Assembly (NCBI GenBank): GCA_017614655.1
Contig: JAGABO010000221.1
Span: 1 to 13,914, forward strand
Reading direction: 5' to 3'
Source: Treponema sp.
GTDB taxonomy: Bacteria > Spirochaetota > Spirochaetia > Treponematales > Treponemataceae
Length of the DNA: 13,914 nucleotides
The notes beneath the pieces were generated by a model that saw nothing but the letters and a program-made list of their open reading frames with translations, ran no database searches and was not told where the DNA came from. Position numbers and translations under genes: made by a program. Positions 5,567 to 12,890 of the stretch are shown piece after piece (position 1 is the first letter of the stretch; each line of letters starts with the position of its first letter).

Positions 5567-6715
5567 ATGGCAGATTTTATTTTTAAGATTTCACCTGATA
5601 TCATTTTAGGAAGCTATACGGTAAGCCGTCTCGGACAGTATGTTCAGGAATTCGGGCAGAAATTCATGGTAATTCTTGATCCGATACTTAAGGAACAGGG
5701 AGTAAGCCAGAAAATAGTTCAGGCTTTGGAAAACCGCGGGTTAAACTTCTTTACATTTGACGAGATTCCTGTTGCGGCAGACACCGAAGTCATCAAGGCT
5801 GCCCTTACTCTTGCACGTCAGGCTCATGTTCATGGAATAATTGCTGCCGGCGGAGGAAAAACACTCAGCATTGCAAAGTCCGTAAGTACGCTTTACAACG
5901 AAAACCGCGACCTTTATTATTTTGCAGACGGGGAAATTCCTTCTGCAGAGCCGCTTCCTCTCATCTGTATACCGACAACCTGCCGAGATAACTTTATTTT
6001 TACAGATAAGGCTCCGATGGTGGATTCCCGTTCATCAAAACTTAAGCTTATAAAAACTAATCCAAGACTTTGTAAACTGGTTGTATGGGATCCAAACCTT
6101 ACTACATCACTTACAGAAAAGCAGGTTTCTGCCATGGCTCTGGAAACCCTGTGTCTTGCAACAGAAGCTTATCTGAGCCCTAAATCAACATTTTTCAGCG
6201 ACATGCTCATAGAAAAGTCCGTACAGCTTCTTTCTTATGCAATAGACGGTTCTCAGACGCTTACGGTTACTACTCCGCAGGAAGTCCTTCTTGCTCAGGG
6301 CGGATGTATGGCTTCCCTGGGGGCAGCAACGGCTTCTATCGGACCGGCAACTCTTCTGGCGCTTACCATAAACTCGCGCTATAAGATTTCGCGTTCACTG
6401 ATTTCTACGATTTTCTTCCCTTATGTAATAGAAGACGGTGTAAAGTATAGAAGCGACAAGCTTGCAAAGATTTCGCGTTTACTTGGCGTTGCCACATCAG
6501 AAGAAGAGGATATAAAGGCTGCAACAATGTTTGCAGATTACATAAGGCAGCACATTGCCCGCATGAATATTCCGGCCCGTCTTAAAGAGCTTTCCATTTC
6601 TATAGATAAGCTTTCGCTTGCAGCAGAAGATGCCGGTGACCTGGAAATGATTAACAGTCTTCCGCGCAGCATGACAAGTGATGATCTTTTTGAACTCATA
6701 AAGCAGGCTTATTAA
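5567..6715 (+). CDS. Iron-ADH/glycerol-dehydrogenase-like protein lacking the metal ligands
   Basis: The product has 382 residues, a normal length for the dehydroquinate-synthase-like/group III alcohol dehydrogenase fold. The N-terminal Rossmann-like half shows AAGGGKTLSIAK (93-104), close to the GGGKTLDTAK motif of GldA but with Ser for Asp, and PTTCRDN (136-142) where the nucleotide-phosphate loop lies. TNPRLCKLVVWDP (164-176) precedes the metal site. There, the usual GxDALxHxxEA reads ALETLCLATEA, with Glu193 replacing Asp and Leu197 where a His often sits. The region that should give the next His reads LLALTINSRY. The usual HG motif reads RS (276-277). So the known family ligands are Glu, non-polar residues and Arg. 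It may have lost metal-dependent redox activity. The SD is GAAGG/GGTAGAG before ATG 5567. The next gene starts 3 nt after its stop, so the two are coupled. Confidence 0.75.
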   Translation: MADFIFKISPDIILGSYTVSRLGQYVQEFGQKFMVILDPILKEQGVSQKIVQALENRGLNFFTFDEIPVAADTEVIKAALTLARQAHVHGIIAAGGGKTLSIAKSVSTLYNENRDLYYFADGEIPSAEPLPLICIPTTCRDNFIFTDKAPMVDSRSSKLKLIKTNPRLCKLVVWDPNLTTSLTEKQVSAMALETLCLATEAYLSPKSTFFSDMLIEKSVQLLSYAIDGSQTLTVTTPQEVLLAQGGCMASLGAATASIGPATLLALTINSRYKISRSLISTIFFPYVIEDGVKYRSDKLAKISRLLGVATSEEEDIKAATMFADYIRQHIARMNIPARLKELSISIDKLSLAAEDAGDLEMINSLPRSMTSDDLFELIKQAY

Positions 6716-6718
6716 AAG

Positions 6719-7534
6719 ATGATAAACCCGGATAAACTTTTTCAGCTCGGTGCAGGTCAGAAAAGACGCAAGCTTGCCCTTACTTTTGGCGAGCTTGAAC
6801 GGGATATTGCCGGTATTGCCGAAAAAGGAACTGACTACAACTTTACATCACTTCCACGCAGTGAATATACAAAAAAAATAGTCCGCATTCTTCTTGAAGA
6901 TCCCAAGCTTCCCGAAGAAAAAGCAGCTGTCCTGACTGAACTTTTAAATGCGCCTGTTTTTGATGAAAGGCGTATCTGTAATTACGCAAGAAATGCACTT
7001 CTGGAGATAATCGGAACCTTTCCTGCAGAATGGGACCTTGTAATTGCACCTCATGCACAGGAAAAGCTTTCGGTAGAAAAGAGAAATTTCTTTCCCGGCG
7101 TGTCTGTTTATGCAGAAGACATACGCTCTCCGTTTAACATCGGTTCTATTTTCCGTACTGCAGAAGCTATGGGCTGCGAGAAGGTTTTTATTTCGCCCGG
7201 CTGTGTTGATCCGATGCAGTCCAAGGCCGTAAGAAGCGGAATGGGCTGTATTGAAACAATGGGCTTTACCCGCTGTTCACTTGATGAACTTCCTTCCGAT
7301 AAACCTGTTTTTGTCCTCGAAACAGGCGGAACTCCGATAAATGAATTTGTTTTTCCGAAAGAAGGGACTGTAATTATAGGTTCAGAGGAACTTGGCGTAA
7401 GTCCCGAAGCGTTAAGGCGTGCTGATTACGGCACCGTAAGTATTCCCATGACGGGACTTAAAGCGTCACTTAATGTCGGAGTAGCTTTTGGCATCCTTAT
7501 GCAGAAATGGGTAGAATCTTTAGAAAACAGATAA
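6719..7534 (+). CDS. SpoU/TrmH-family RNA 2'-O-methyltransferase
   Basis: The product has 271 residues with a C-terminal SPOUT (alpha/beta-knot) catalytic domain. Motif 1 is SPFNIGSIFRTAEAMG (137-152; Asn140 and Arg146 are the catalytic-site residues). Motif 2 is VIIGSEELG (218-226), and motif 3 is IPMTGLKASLNVGVAFGI (242-259), which makes the knot that binds S-adenosylmethionine. These enzymes methylate ribose 2'-OH in tRNA or rRNA. The N-terminal about 125 residues are helical and charged and do not match the substrate domains of TrmH or RlmB that I know, so the target nucleotide is not assigned. The ATG lies 3 nt after the stop of the preceding gene with no good SD, suggesting translational coupling. 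The stop codon is 3 bp from that of the convergent HDOD gene. Confidence 0.88.
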   Translation: MINPDKLFQLGAGQKRRKLALTFGELERDIAGIAEKGTDYNFTSLPRSEYTKKIVRILLEDPKLPEEKAAVLTELLNAPVFDERRICNYARNALLEIIGTFPAEWDLVIAPHAQEKLSVEKRNFFPGVSVYAEDIRSPFNIGSIFRTAEAMGCEKVFISPGCVDPMQSKAVRSGMGCIETMGFTRCSLDELPSDKPVFVLETGGTPINEFVFPKEGTVIIGSEELGVSPEALRRADYGTVSIPMTGLKASLNVGVAFGILMQKWVESLENR

Positions 7535-7537
7535 ACT

Positions 7538-9037
7538 TTACTCGTTGATGAATGACTTCTTAAGTTTGTTTGAAATACCTGCAAGCTGTTCTTCGTCCGA
7601 AATATTGAACATTGCAAGAACTTCCGTATCTATCTGTTCAAAATCAACTTCTCCGTCTCCATAGTGAACAAGAAGATCTGCAAGATATATAAGGCTTGTG
7701 AGCTTCTTTACTTCATCCGGAGCAGATTCCGGGGCATGATGATAGCGTATTACATCAACAATAATATTCGGGAAGTTCCACTTTTCTGCAATAAGCGCAC
7801 CAAGTTCACCGTGATTAACGCCTGCAACCATCCGCTCAAACATGTCCATGCTAAGTCCGCGCCTGTCGCAGGTTTCTCCGAGTTTTTTAAGAATATCCGG
7901 ATGAGCTGTTTCGAAGATGATTTTTCCCATATCGTGCAGAAGACCGCATACGTAACTGTCTTCGATGCAGCTTCTGTCTACGGATGCCTTGCAGAAGTTT
8001 CTTGCAAGATTATATGCGTAGAATGCACATTTATAGGCGTGGCTCCACAGTTTTTTATTCTGCTCGTTTGAACTTACCATAAGTGTCTGCATTGAACCGA
8101 TGGAGAACAGAAGGTTTCTGATTCCGCGGATACCGGCAATTTTTACGGCATCTGCAATTGAACGGCAGGGGGAGGCAAGCGAGAAGGCCGCAGAGTTTAC
8201 GAGTTTAAGAAGTTCTGCAGTAAGCGAAACATCGTTTGAAATCTGCATTGCGATATCGCTCATGTTGCTCTTTTCGTCATTTATAAGCTGATTGATTTTT
8301 GTAATCGTCTCCGGGAATTCCGGAAGTCCGTTTATGAGGTCAACAAAATCCTTGGAAAGCATGGATATGTCGTTTTTAAGTTTCTGACTGAACGGCAGGA
8401 TTAGTCTTGTTATAGTTTCGCCGTTTGTGCTTATAACCTGATAATTTTCTTCCGTAAGCCCGATTTTTCTGAGAACCAGAATCATTATGACAAGGCCCAG
8501 ACCTGCTCCTTCCGTGTCGTCCAGAAGCTGTGAAATACCTTCTTCGACCGAAGAAAACTGAAGTGCTCTTGTAATCTTATCGTGGATGCGTTTGTATTCA
8601 AAAACTGTAAGTTCCGATTTGTTGCAGACTTCTATCTTAATTTTATTGTTATGAGTCTGAATGCTTACCTTTATATAAAGCCCGAGTTTTCTCTGCAGTT
8701 CAAGATAAAATTTTATGTTGTTTAAAGTATCGTCTTTAAAGGTGAGCATTCCCTTGTCATATTCTTCCCTTTTGGATATATCCAGTTTTTTGTCGAGAAA
8801 GTATACGCGCTTGGTATTTGCTTTTTTGGCGTTGTTTGTAAGTTCCTTAAGGCAGTAAGAAAGATTTTCGAACATCTGGGACTGATGAACTTCTTCGAGG
8901 AATACTTTCAAAATGTCATCAATGTATGCGGTTATTTCTATAGGCAGAGTGTAGGTAGTTACAGTAAGAGGAATTTCCGCCTGAATCGCAGTCTTGATTT
9001 TTGATCTGTCTACTTTAATTTTCTTAAACTGAGCCAT
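7538..9037 (-). CDS. HATPase-HDOD fusion signalling protein
   Basis: The product has 499 residues, from ATG 9037 (MAQFKKIKVD). The longer reading from 9073 is rejected because the promoter lies inside it. Residues about 30-215 form a GHKL-type ATPase domain. The N box is ELTNNAKKA (65-73; Glu65, Asn69) and the G2 box EGAGLGL (176-182), but the G1 box (usually DxGxG) is degenerate around VCNKSELT (137-144). Residues about 232-435 form an HDOD domain, beginning INGLPEFPET, then SLTAELLKLVNSAAF and SIADAVKIAGIRGIRNLLF. Unusually, the HD-type ligands look complete: His333, His368-Asp369 (GLLHDMGK), His409, His433/434 (YHHAP) and Asp454. No GYP motif is present. No transmembrane segment is seen, so it should be cytoplasmic. 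A role in c-di-GMP or chemotaxis-linked signalling is possible but not shown. The gene has its own, probably leaderless, promoter. Confidence 0.85.
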   Translation of the reverse strand: MAQFKKIKVDRSKIKTAIQAEIPLTVTTYTLPIEITAYIDDILKVFLEEVHQSQMFENLSYCLKELTNNAKKANTKRVYFLDKKLDISKREEYDKGMLTFKDDTLNNIKFYLELQRKLGLYIKVSIQTHNNKIKIEVCNKSELTVFEYKRIHDKITRALQFSSVEEGISQLLDDTEGAGLGLVIMILVLRKIGLTEENYQVISTNGETITRLILPFSQKLKNDISMLSKDFVDLINGLPEFPETITKINQLINDEKSNMSDIAMQISNDVSLTAELLKLVNSAAFSLASPCRSIADAVKIAGIRGIRNLLFSIGSMQTLMVSSNEQNKKLWSHAYKCAFYAYNLARNFCKASVDRSCIEDSYVCGLLHDMGKIIFETAHPDILKKLGETCDRRGLSMDMFERMVAGVNHGELGALIAEKWNFPNIIVDVIRYHHAPESAPDEVKKLTSLIYLADLLVHYGDGEVDFEQIDTEVLAMFNISDEEQLAGISNKLKKSFINE

Positions 9038-9044
9038 ATCCGCT

Positions 9045-9073
9045 ATTTTACCACAAATTGATTGAATGCGCAA
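9045..9073 (-). promoter_or_regulatory. Promoter of the HATPase-HDOD gene, predicting a leaderless transcript
   Basis: On the minus strand TTGCGC (9073-9068), 17-nt spacer, TAAAAT (9050-9045), then 7 nt to ATG 9037. No SD is present. It physically overlaps the divergent plus-strand promoter at 9058-9086. Confidence 0.55.
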
Positions 9074-9086
9074 TTTATGATATTAT
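9058..9086 (+). promoter_or_regulatory. Promoter of the 9095 membrane-protein gene, predicting a leaderless transcript
   Basis: TTGATT (9058-9063), 17-nt spacer, TATTAT (9081-9086), then 8 nt to ATG 9095. No SD-like purine tract is present. Its -35 region interlocks with that of the divergent HDOD promoter. Confidence 0.55.
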
Positions 9087-9094
9087 TTCTTTAA

Positions 9095-10123
9095 ATGCCG
9101 TTTACAAATCAGACTCTGGTACAGCTTCTTATACTTTTTCTCCTTTTTCTTTCCTGCAGTCGTTTTGTATTTATGCGCCGGGAAAAAGAAGATTCTCTTG
9201 CTGTTCTTCCGCTTGCAGTTTTTATTATTGCTGCAGTTAATGTATTTGCTTTTGGCCTTAACATTCAGAATATTTATATACTCGTTCTTTCGTTTATAGT
9301 GTTTATTATAAATGTGCGTGCCCTTCTTCGTCTTGCGGCAAGCCTTGTAATTGACCGTTACGGCTGGGCTTTTATTATTTCGTCGATTATCTGTCTTGGT
9401 TTTGCAGTATACGGAATTATAGAAGTTTTAGATAAGATGCCTGTAAAGGTTTCTTCTTCCAGATACGAAGTTTCACTCACAGAAGAAAATTATACCGGTT
9501 CTCTGGTTTCCGGTTTTAAAAAAACAGACAAGCCCTTCGAAAAAGTTACGCTTAGACTGCATAAGGCAGAACCTTTAATGAAGAAAAGCGGTCAGAAAAA
9601 GAAAGCAGTTTTTGTTACTCCGGTTACGGCGGATTTTTCTGTATACGAAGCTTTTATCTGCATGCTTGCACGTGAAGGTTATACAGTTTACTGCGGCGAA
9701 TTTTCATCAGATGAAAATAACTTTACCGGAAGTCTGACGGGTACTTCTTTTCTGCGTAAATTTTATTTTAGAAGTCTTAAGCTTTCTTCTCCGGATGAAT
9801 ATAAAAAAATCATGCTGTCAAAGAAGAATGTTCTTACAGAAGATTACAAAGTCCTTTTAAAAATTGCGGATGCAGATGCTTCGGACAGTGTTACTGCCGT
9901 TCTGGATGTTTTTGATGATGATACTGATTATTCTGCTGAACTTTCCGGGCTTCCTTCGGTTGATCATGTTTTTGCAATGAAATCTGTTCCTGAATACAAA
10001 ACTCCGGGCTGGGGACCGGTAGAAAATACAGAGCCTGTTTTTGCACGAAAACTGGGCGTCGAAAAAGACACAGGATTTTTTATCAGTAACTTTCTTGCAC
10101 AAAAAGCCGCCGGTTCAAACTGA
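9095..10123 (+). CDS. Four-helix membrane protein of unknown function with a soluble C-terminal domain
   Basis: The product has 342 residues. Four hydrophobic segments lie at about 8-27, 36-55, 57-77 and 90-111, giving an inner-membrane N-terminal half. With four helices both ends should be on the same side. The C-terminal half (about 120-342) is soluble and alpha/beta-like. AVFVTPVTADFSVYEAFICM (171-190) followed by LAREGYTVYCGEF resembles the first strands of an alpha/beta hydrolase. I cannot find a Gly-x-Ser-x-Gly nucleophile elbow or a convincing catalytic triad, so it is either a degenerate hydrolase or a different fold. An acidic patch, DVFDDDTDYS, is at 271-280. The start codon fits the predicted leaderless promoter. 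No terminator is evident before lspA, so read-through into lspA is likely in addition to lspA's own promoter. I do not recognise the family. Confidence 0.75.
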   Translation: MPFTNQTLVQLLILFLLFLSCSRFVFMRREKEDSLAVLPLAVFIIAAVNVFAFGLNIQNIYILVLSFIVFIINVRALLRLAASLVIDRYGWAFIISSIICLGFAVYGIIEVLDKMPVKVSSSRYEVSLTEENYTGSLVSGFKKTDKPFEKVTLRLHKAEPLMKKSGQKKKAVFVTPVTADFSVYEAFICMLAREGYTVYCGEFSSDENNFTGSLTGTSFLRKFYFRSLKLSSPDEYKKIMLSKKNVLTEDYKVLLKIADADASDSVTAVLDVFDDDTDYSAELSGLPSVDHVFAMKSVPEYKTPGWGPVENTEPVFARKLGVEKDTGFFISNFLAQKAAGSN

Positions 10124-10154
10124 ATAATTTAATCTCTCCCTGCTTCCTGATGCG

Positions 10155-10183
10155 TGGACTTTTTTAATATATTTGAGTATAGT
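10155..10183 (+). promoter_or_regulatory. Promoter of lspA, predicting a leaderless transcript
   Basis: TGGACT (10155-10160), 17-nt spacer, TATAGT (10178-10183), then 6 nt to ATG 10190. The only GGA nearby lies 3 nt from the ATG, too close for SD use. Confidence 0.5.
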
Positions 10184-10189
10184 GGACAC

Positions 10190-10765
10190 ATGAAAAATTC
10201 TATTTCCTTAAAACAGAAGCTTCTGCCGCTTCTTCTTGTTGCGGCCGTTATTATTCTTGATCAGGTTACAAAATGTCTGATTGTAAACTCTCTTTCAAGG
10301 TATTCTCCGTTTGATGAAGACAGCGTTATACGTGTTATCGGCGACTATGTCCGCATAATTCATGTAAGGAATCCTGCCGTTGCATTCAGTCTCGGAGCAG
10401 CTCTTTCTGCGGGCTGGCGTTATGTTCTTTTTTCAGTTCTGCCTCTTATCGTAATTGCTGCGGTTTTTGTGATTTACTTCAGAAATAAAGATTTTAATTC
10501 AATTCAGAGATGGACTATCTGCGGAATTCTTGGCGGCGGACTTGGAAACCTCATAGACCGCTTTTTCCGTCCGGACGGGGTTGTTGATTTTATTGACTGT
10601 ACTTTCTTCGGCTGGTTTGGTATGGACAGGTGGCCTACATTTAATGTTGCTGATACTGCCGTTGTAATCTGCGGCATTCTTTTTGTCATCAGTTTTATAA
10701 TTCAGGTAAAAAAAGAAAACATGGAGAAAAGCTCCGGTTCTAAAAAGGAGGCTTCTGATGAATAA
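10190..10765 (+). CDS. lspA: Prolipoprotein signal peptidase (signal peptidase II)
   Basis: The product has 191 residues. LspA is an inner-membrane aspartyl protease that cuts the signal peptide from diacylglyceryl-modified prolipoproteins just before the lipidated Cys. Hydrophobic segments lie at about 11-31, 77-98, 110-124 and 153-173, the expected four-helix layout. Motifs: LDQVTK (23-28), HVRNPAVAFSLG (58-69), GGGLGNLIDR (115-124), VVDF with catalytic Asp133, and FNVAD with catalytic Asp155. The ATG at 10190 is preferred over an in-frame GTG at 10154 because the family begins at about this point and the -10 box lies between the two. The charged tail after residue 173 contains the SD of the next gene, which overlaps by 8 nt. 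The lipoprotein encoded at 3179-4225 is a plausible substrate. Confidence 0.96.
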   Translation: MKNSISLKQKLLPLLLVAAVIILDQVTKCLIVNSLSRYSPFDEDSVIRVIGDYVRIIHVRNPAVAFSLGAALSAGWRYVLFSVLPLIVIAAVFVIYFRNKDFNSIQRWTICGILGGGLGNLIDRFFRPDGVVDFIDCTFFGWFGMDRWPTFNVADTAVVICGILFVISFIIQVKKENMEKSSGSKKEASDE

Positions 10766-11147
10766 AAAAGCCAATTCAATTATATTTCTTGTTGTTTCGA
10801 CAATTCTAAACCTTATTCTCATGCTTGGAGTAATCATTCTGCTGCTTATGATTTCGACAGCGGTTCTTAAGCATGTAATCGGACTTCCGGACGGACATCA
10901 GGCTTATTCAATAATGATGCTCATCTGTCTTGTTCTTGGTGTTGTTTCTTCCTTTATTATCAATCAGCGGGTAACTGCAAAAATTGTCATAAAGTTTAAT
11001 CTGGATGATAAGTTTGAGGATGACTGGTCCGGCAAAAAGAAGAAGGGAACATCAGCCGGAGATCCTGTGCAGACAACAACAAATCTGCCTGACAGTGCAA
11101 AACTTTCTGAAGAAGAGAAAGAAGAACGCGAGCGCTGGGGAGAATAA
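10758..11147 (+). CDS. Small two-helix membrane protein of unknown function
   Basis: The product has 129 residues with two hydrophobic segments (about 8-36 and 50-68, the first long enough to be kinked). They are followed by a charged C-terminal domain (KFNLDDKFEDDW, then KKKK, then a disordered acidic tail EEEKEERERWGE). Two helices place both ends on the same side, probably the cytoplasm. A textbook AGGAGG lies 6 nt before the ATG, inside the lspA tail, and the gene overlaps lspA by 8 nt (ATGAATAA), so the two are co-translated. Linkage to lspA hints at an envelope or lipoprotein-related role, but no family or motif is recognised. Confidence 0.82.
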   Translation: MNKKANSIIFLVVSTILNLILMLGVIILLLMISTAVLKHVIGLPDGHQAYSIMMLICLVLGVVSSFIINQRVTAKIVIKFNLDDKFEDDWSGKKKKGTSAGDPVQTTTNLPDSAKLSEEEKEERERWGE

Positions 11148-11156
11148 CACTTATTA

Positions 11157-11182
11157 AGCGGCGGTTATCAATAGCCGTCGCT
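11157..11182. terminator. Hairpin between convergent genes, possible weak bidirectional terminator
   Basis: An 11-bp stem (11157-11167 with 11172-11182, two G-T pairs when read on the plus strand) closes a TCAA loop. It sits 9 nt after the small membrane protein's stop and covers the stop codon (11168-11170) and the last codons of the minus-strand gene. There is no T-run on either side, so intrinsic termination would be weak. Confidence 0.4.
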
Positions 11183-12883
11183 CATGCTGCGGTTGATGTC
11201 GCGCTGGTACAGTTCCTGATAGGCAAGACTGCGTTTTTTAAGCTGATCTTTGAGTTCCTGCGGGAACGGCATATAGTGCCAGAAAATCGCACGTACTTCC
11301 TTTTCGAGTTTCTGGGTTCCGTTTGATTCCTTTGTCATCCAGAGAATGTAATCTTCTATAAAGAACTGCTTAACATCACCTTTCATCTTCTGATCTTCGA
11401 CATACTGATAGTAATGTCCGGTAAGTCCATCGGTCATCCAGTCAAAAGATGCCTTTTCCTTTGCAACCTGCCATCTTAAATCAGCAACAGCGGTAAGACA
11501 TGCCGTTCTTAAATCGCGCGGATACATCGGAATACAGATGCGGCCTCGGCTTGTAATTCTGTTGTAGCGGTCAAAAGGTTCCCAGCAGAAGCCGTAGTCG
11601 CCGTAAGTGGGCACAAGAAGCACGTAAGGAACGATTCTGTGGAGGACATTGCGGTGCATTCGGCAGAAACATTCAGGGTCAATTGATTCAATCCATGAAA
11701 GTTCACGTATTACATTTTCCCTAAAGCCGGTGCCTTTATCAAAACTGTGGAAGAACTCCCTGGTAAATACCGGAAACTGATTACCCTGTCGTCCGCAGGT
11801 CATCTTTGCCATCTGCCTGATTGTTGTCATTTCGTTCAGGATGTCTTCTTTTCCAACGTTGATTTCTTCTACCTGAAGGCTTCCTGCCTTTGCTTCAAGA
11901 GAGTCTGCAACGCTTTTTGCTTCCTGAAGTTCCTTTATGTAGTTTGTAAGTTCGCGGTCAATTTTCTGAAGAGTATGGAAACGCTGCGTAATTTCTGCAA
12001 AAGACTTGCGCTGCATTTCGGAATACGGCTGTGTATGAGGTTCATGACCTATAAGAGGAGGATGAACAAAGAGATCGCTTACTCTATTCTGAATTTCGTG
12101 CTCAAGGCTCAGGCGTTCACTTTCTTTAGCCGTAACAAGTGCTTCTACACTATGAAGCTTACCGGAGTTTTTGCTTTTTAATGCCATTACACGCTGCTGT
12201 TCTGCGGCAGGTCCCTTGGAAGAAGTTTTAACTTCGTCTGTAGCACTCATTTTAAGCCGGCCGGTTGCTATTTCGGTTATCCATTCATCAATATACATGA
12301 TTGGTTCGCCGGTTGTGTTTTTTATGATTGCCCTGGAGAAGAAATCTTTGCTCTCCGGACTGAACAGCGACGGAAGCAGTACTCCGTATCTCATTGCAAA
12401 GTGCTTGCACAGCGGAGTTGTCGGATATGCCATCTTTACGGCAAGAGAACGCATAAATTCCCAATATGCCGAAACAATCTGCTGTCTGTATACAGTGCGG
12501 TCTTTTTTGTCCGTACAGTTAAGGTATTTTACAAGAATCTGATGAAGTCTCTGTGCACTCTGACCTTCGCCGCCGAGTGTTGTTTTATAGTAGTTCTGGT
12601 CATCAAAGACGGGGTTCGGTGTTTCCTCGAAGAACTTTTCTATAGGACTGAACTGTTTTACACTCAGATCTGCTTCGTGAAAGTCTCCGTTTGAAGAAGA
12701 TTTCGGAATTGAAGGTGTTTCCTTCTGAAAATTCATGCTCTGCGAAAATGAATCCGAAGCCGGAGCTTTAGGTGCTTCCGGTGCGGGATTTCCTGCAGGA
12801 AGGTTATATGACCTGTTTTCGGGAAGACTGGTTTCTGTTTCTGATAAAAGCGCGGCAATGGCCGGATCAAGTTCATCACTCAT
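11168..12883 (-). CDS. Unrecognised 571-residue cytoplasmic protein
   Basis: No signal peptide or membrane segment is visible. Residues 1-80 are low-complexity and rich in Pro, Ser and Glu (GNPAPEAPKAPASDS), probably disordered. Residues about 105-215 look globular and helical (TVYRQQIVSAYWEFMRSL; CKHFAMRYGVLLPSLF). Residues about 225-345 are strongly charged with heptad-like spacing, a likely coiled coil. Residues about 355-571 are a well-structured region rich in Cys, His and aromatics: MTCGRQGNQFPVFTREFFH, then CFCRMHRNVLH (405-415), YGDYGFCWEPFDRYNRI, and RTACLTAVADLRWQVAKEK. I find no known catalytic signature. The Cys/His cluster at 405-415 could bind metal, but this is a guess. The ATG at 12883 fits a leaderless promoter. 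It is probably a lineage-specific spirochaete protein with a scaffold or regulatory layout. Confidence 0.75.
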   Translation of the reverse strand: MSDELDPAIAALLSETETSLPENRSYNLPAGNPAPEAPKAPASDSFSQSMNFQKETPSIPKSSSNGDFHEADLSVKQFSPIEKFFEETPNPVFDDQNYYKTTLGGEGQSAQRLHQILVKYLNCTDKKDRTVYRQQIVSAYWEFMRSLAVKMAYPTTPLCKHFAMRYGVLLPSLFSPESKDFFSRAIIKNTTGEPIMYIDEWITEIATGRLKMSATDEVKTSSKGPAAEQQRVMALKSKNSGKLHSVEALVTAKESERLSLEHEIQNRVSDLFVHPPLIGHEPHTQPYSEMQRKSFAEITQRFHTLQKIDRELTNYIKELQEAKSVADSLEAKAGSLQVEEINVGKEDILNEMTTIRQMAKMTCGRQGNQFPVFTREFFHSFDKGTGFRENVIRELSWIESIDPECFCRMHRNVLHRIVPYVLLVPTYGDYGFCWEPFDRYNRITSRGRICIPMYPRDLRTACLTAVADLRWQVAKEKASFDWMTDGLTGHYYQYVEDQKMKGDVKQFFIEDYILWMTKESNGTQKLEKEVRAIFWHYMPFPQELKDQLKKRSLAYQELYQRDINRSMSDGY

Positions 12884-12890
12884 ACATTCA

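Noticed and set aside
7664..8071. 135-codon plus-strand open frame inside the HDOD gene
   Set aside because: It is antisense to conserved HDOD motifs. The composition is Cys/Phe/Ile-rich and it has no SD.
10154..10189. Upstream in-frame GTG start for lspA
   Set aside because: It would place the -35 and -10 boxes inside the coding region and add residues not found in the family.
11747..12694. Overlapping plus-strand open frames inside the 571-residue gene
   Set aside because: They overlap one another in different frames, are Cys/Phe-rich and lack initiation signals. The minus-strand frame has a promoter and protein-like composition.
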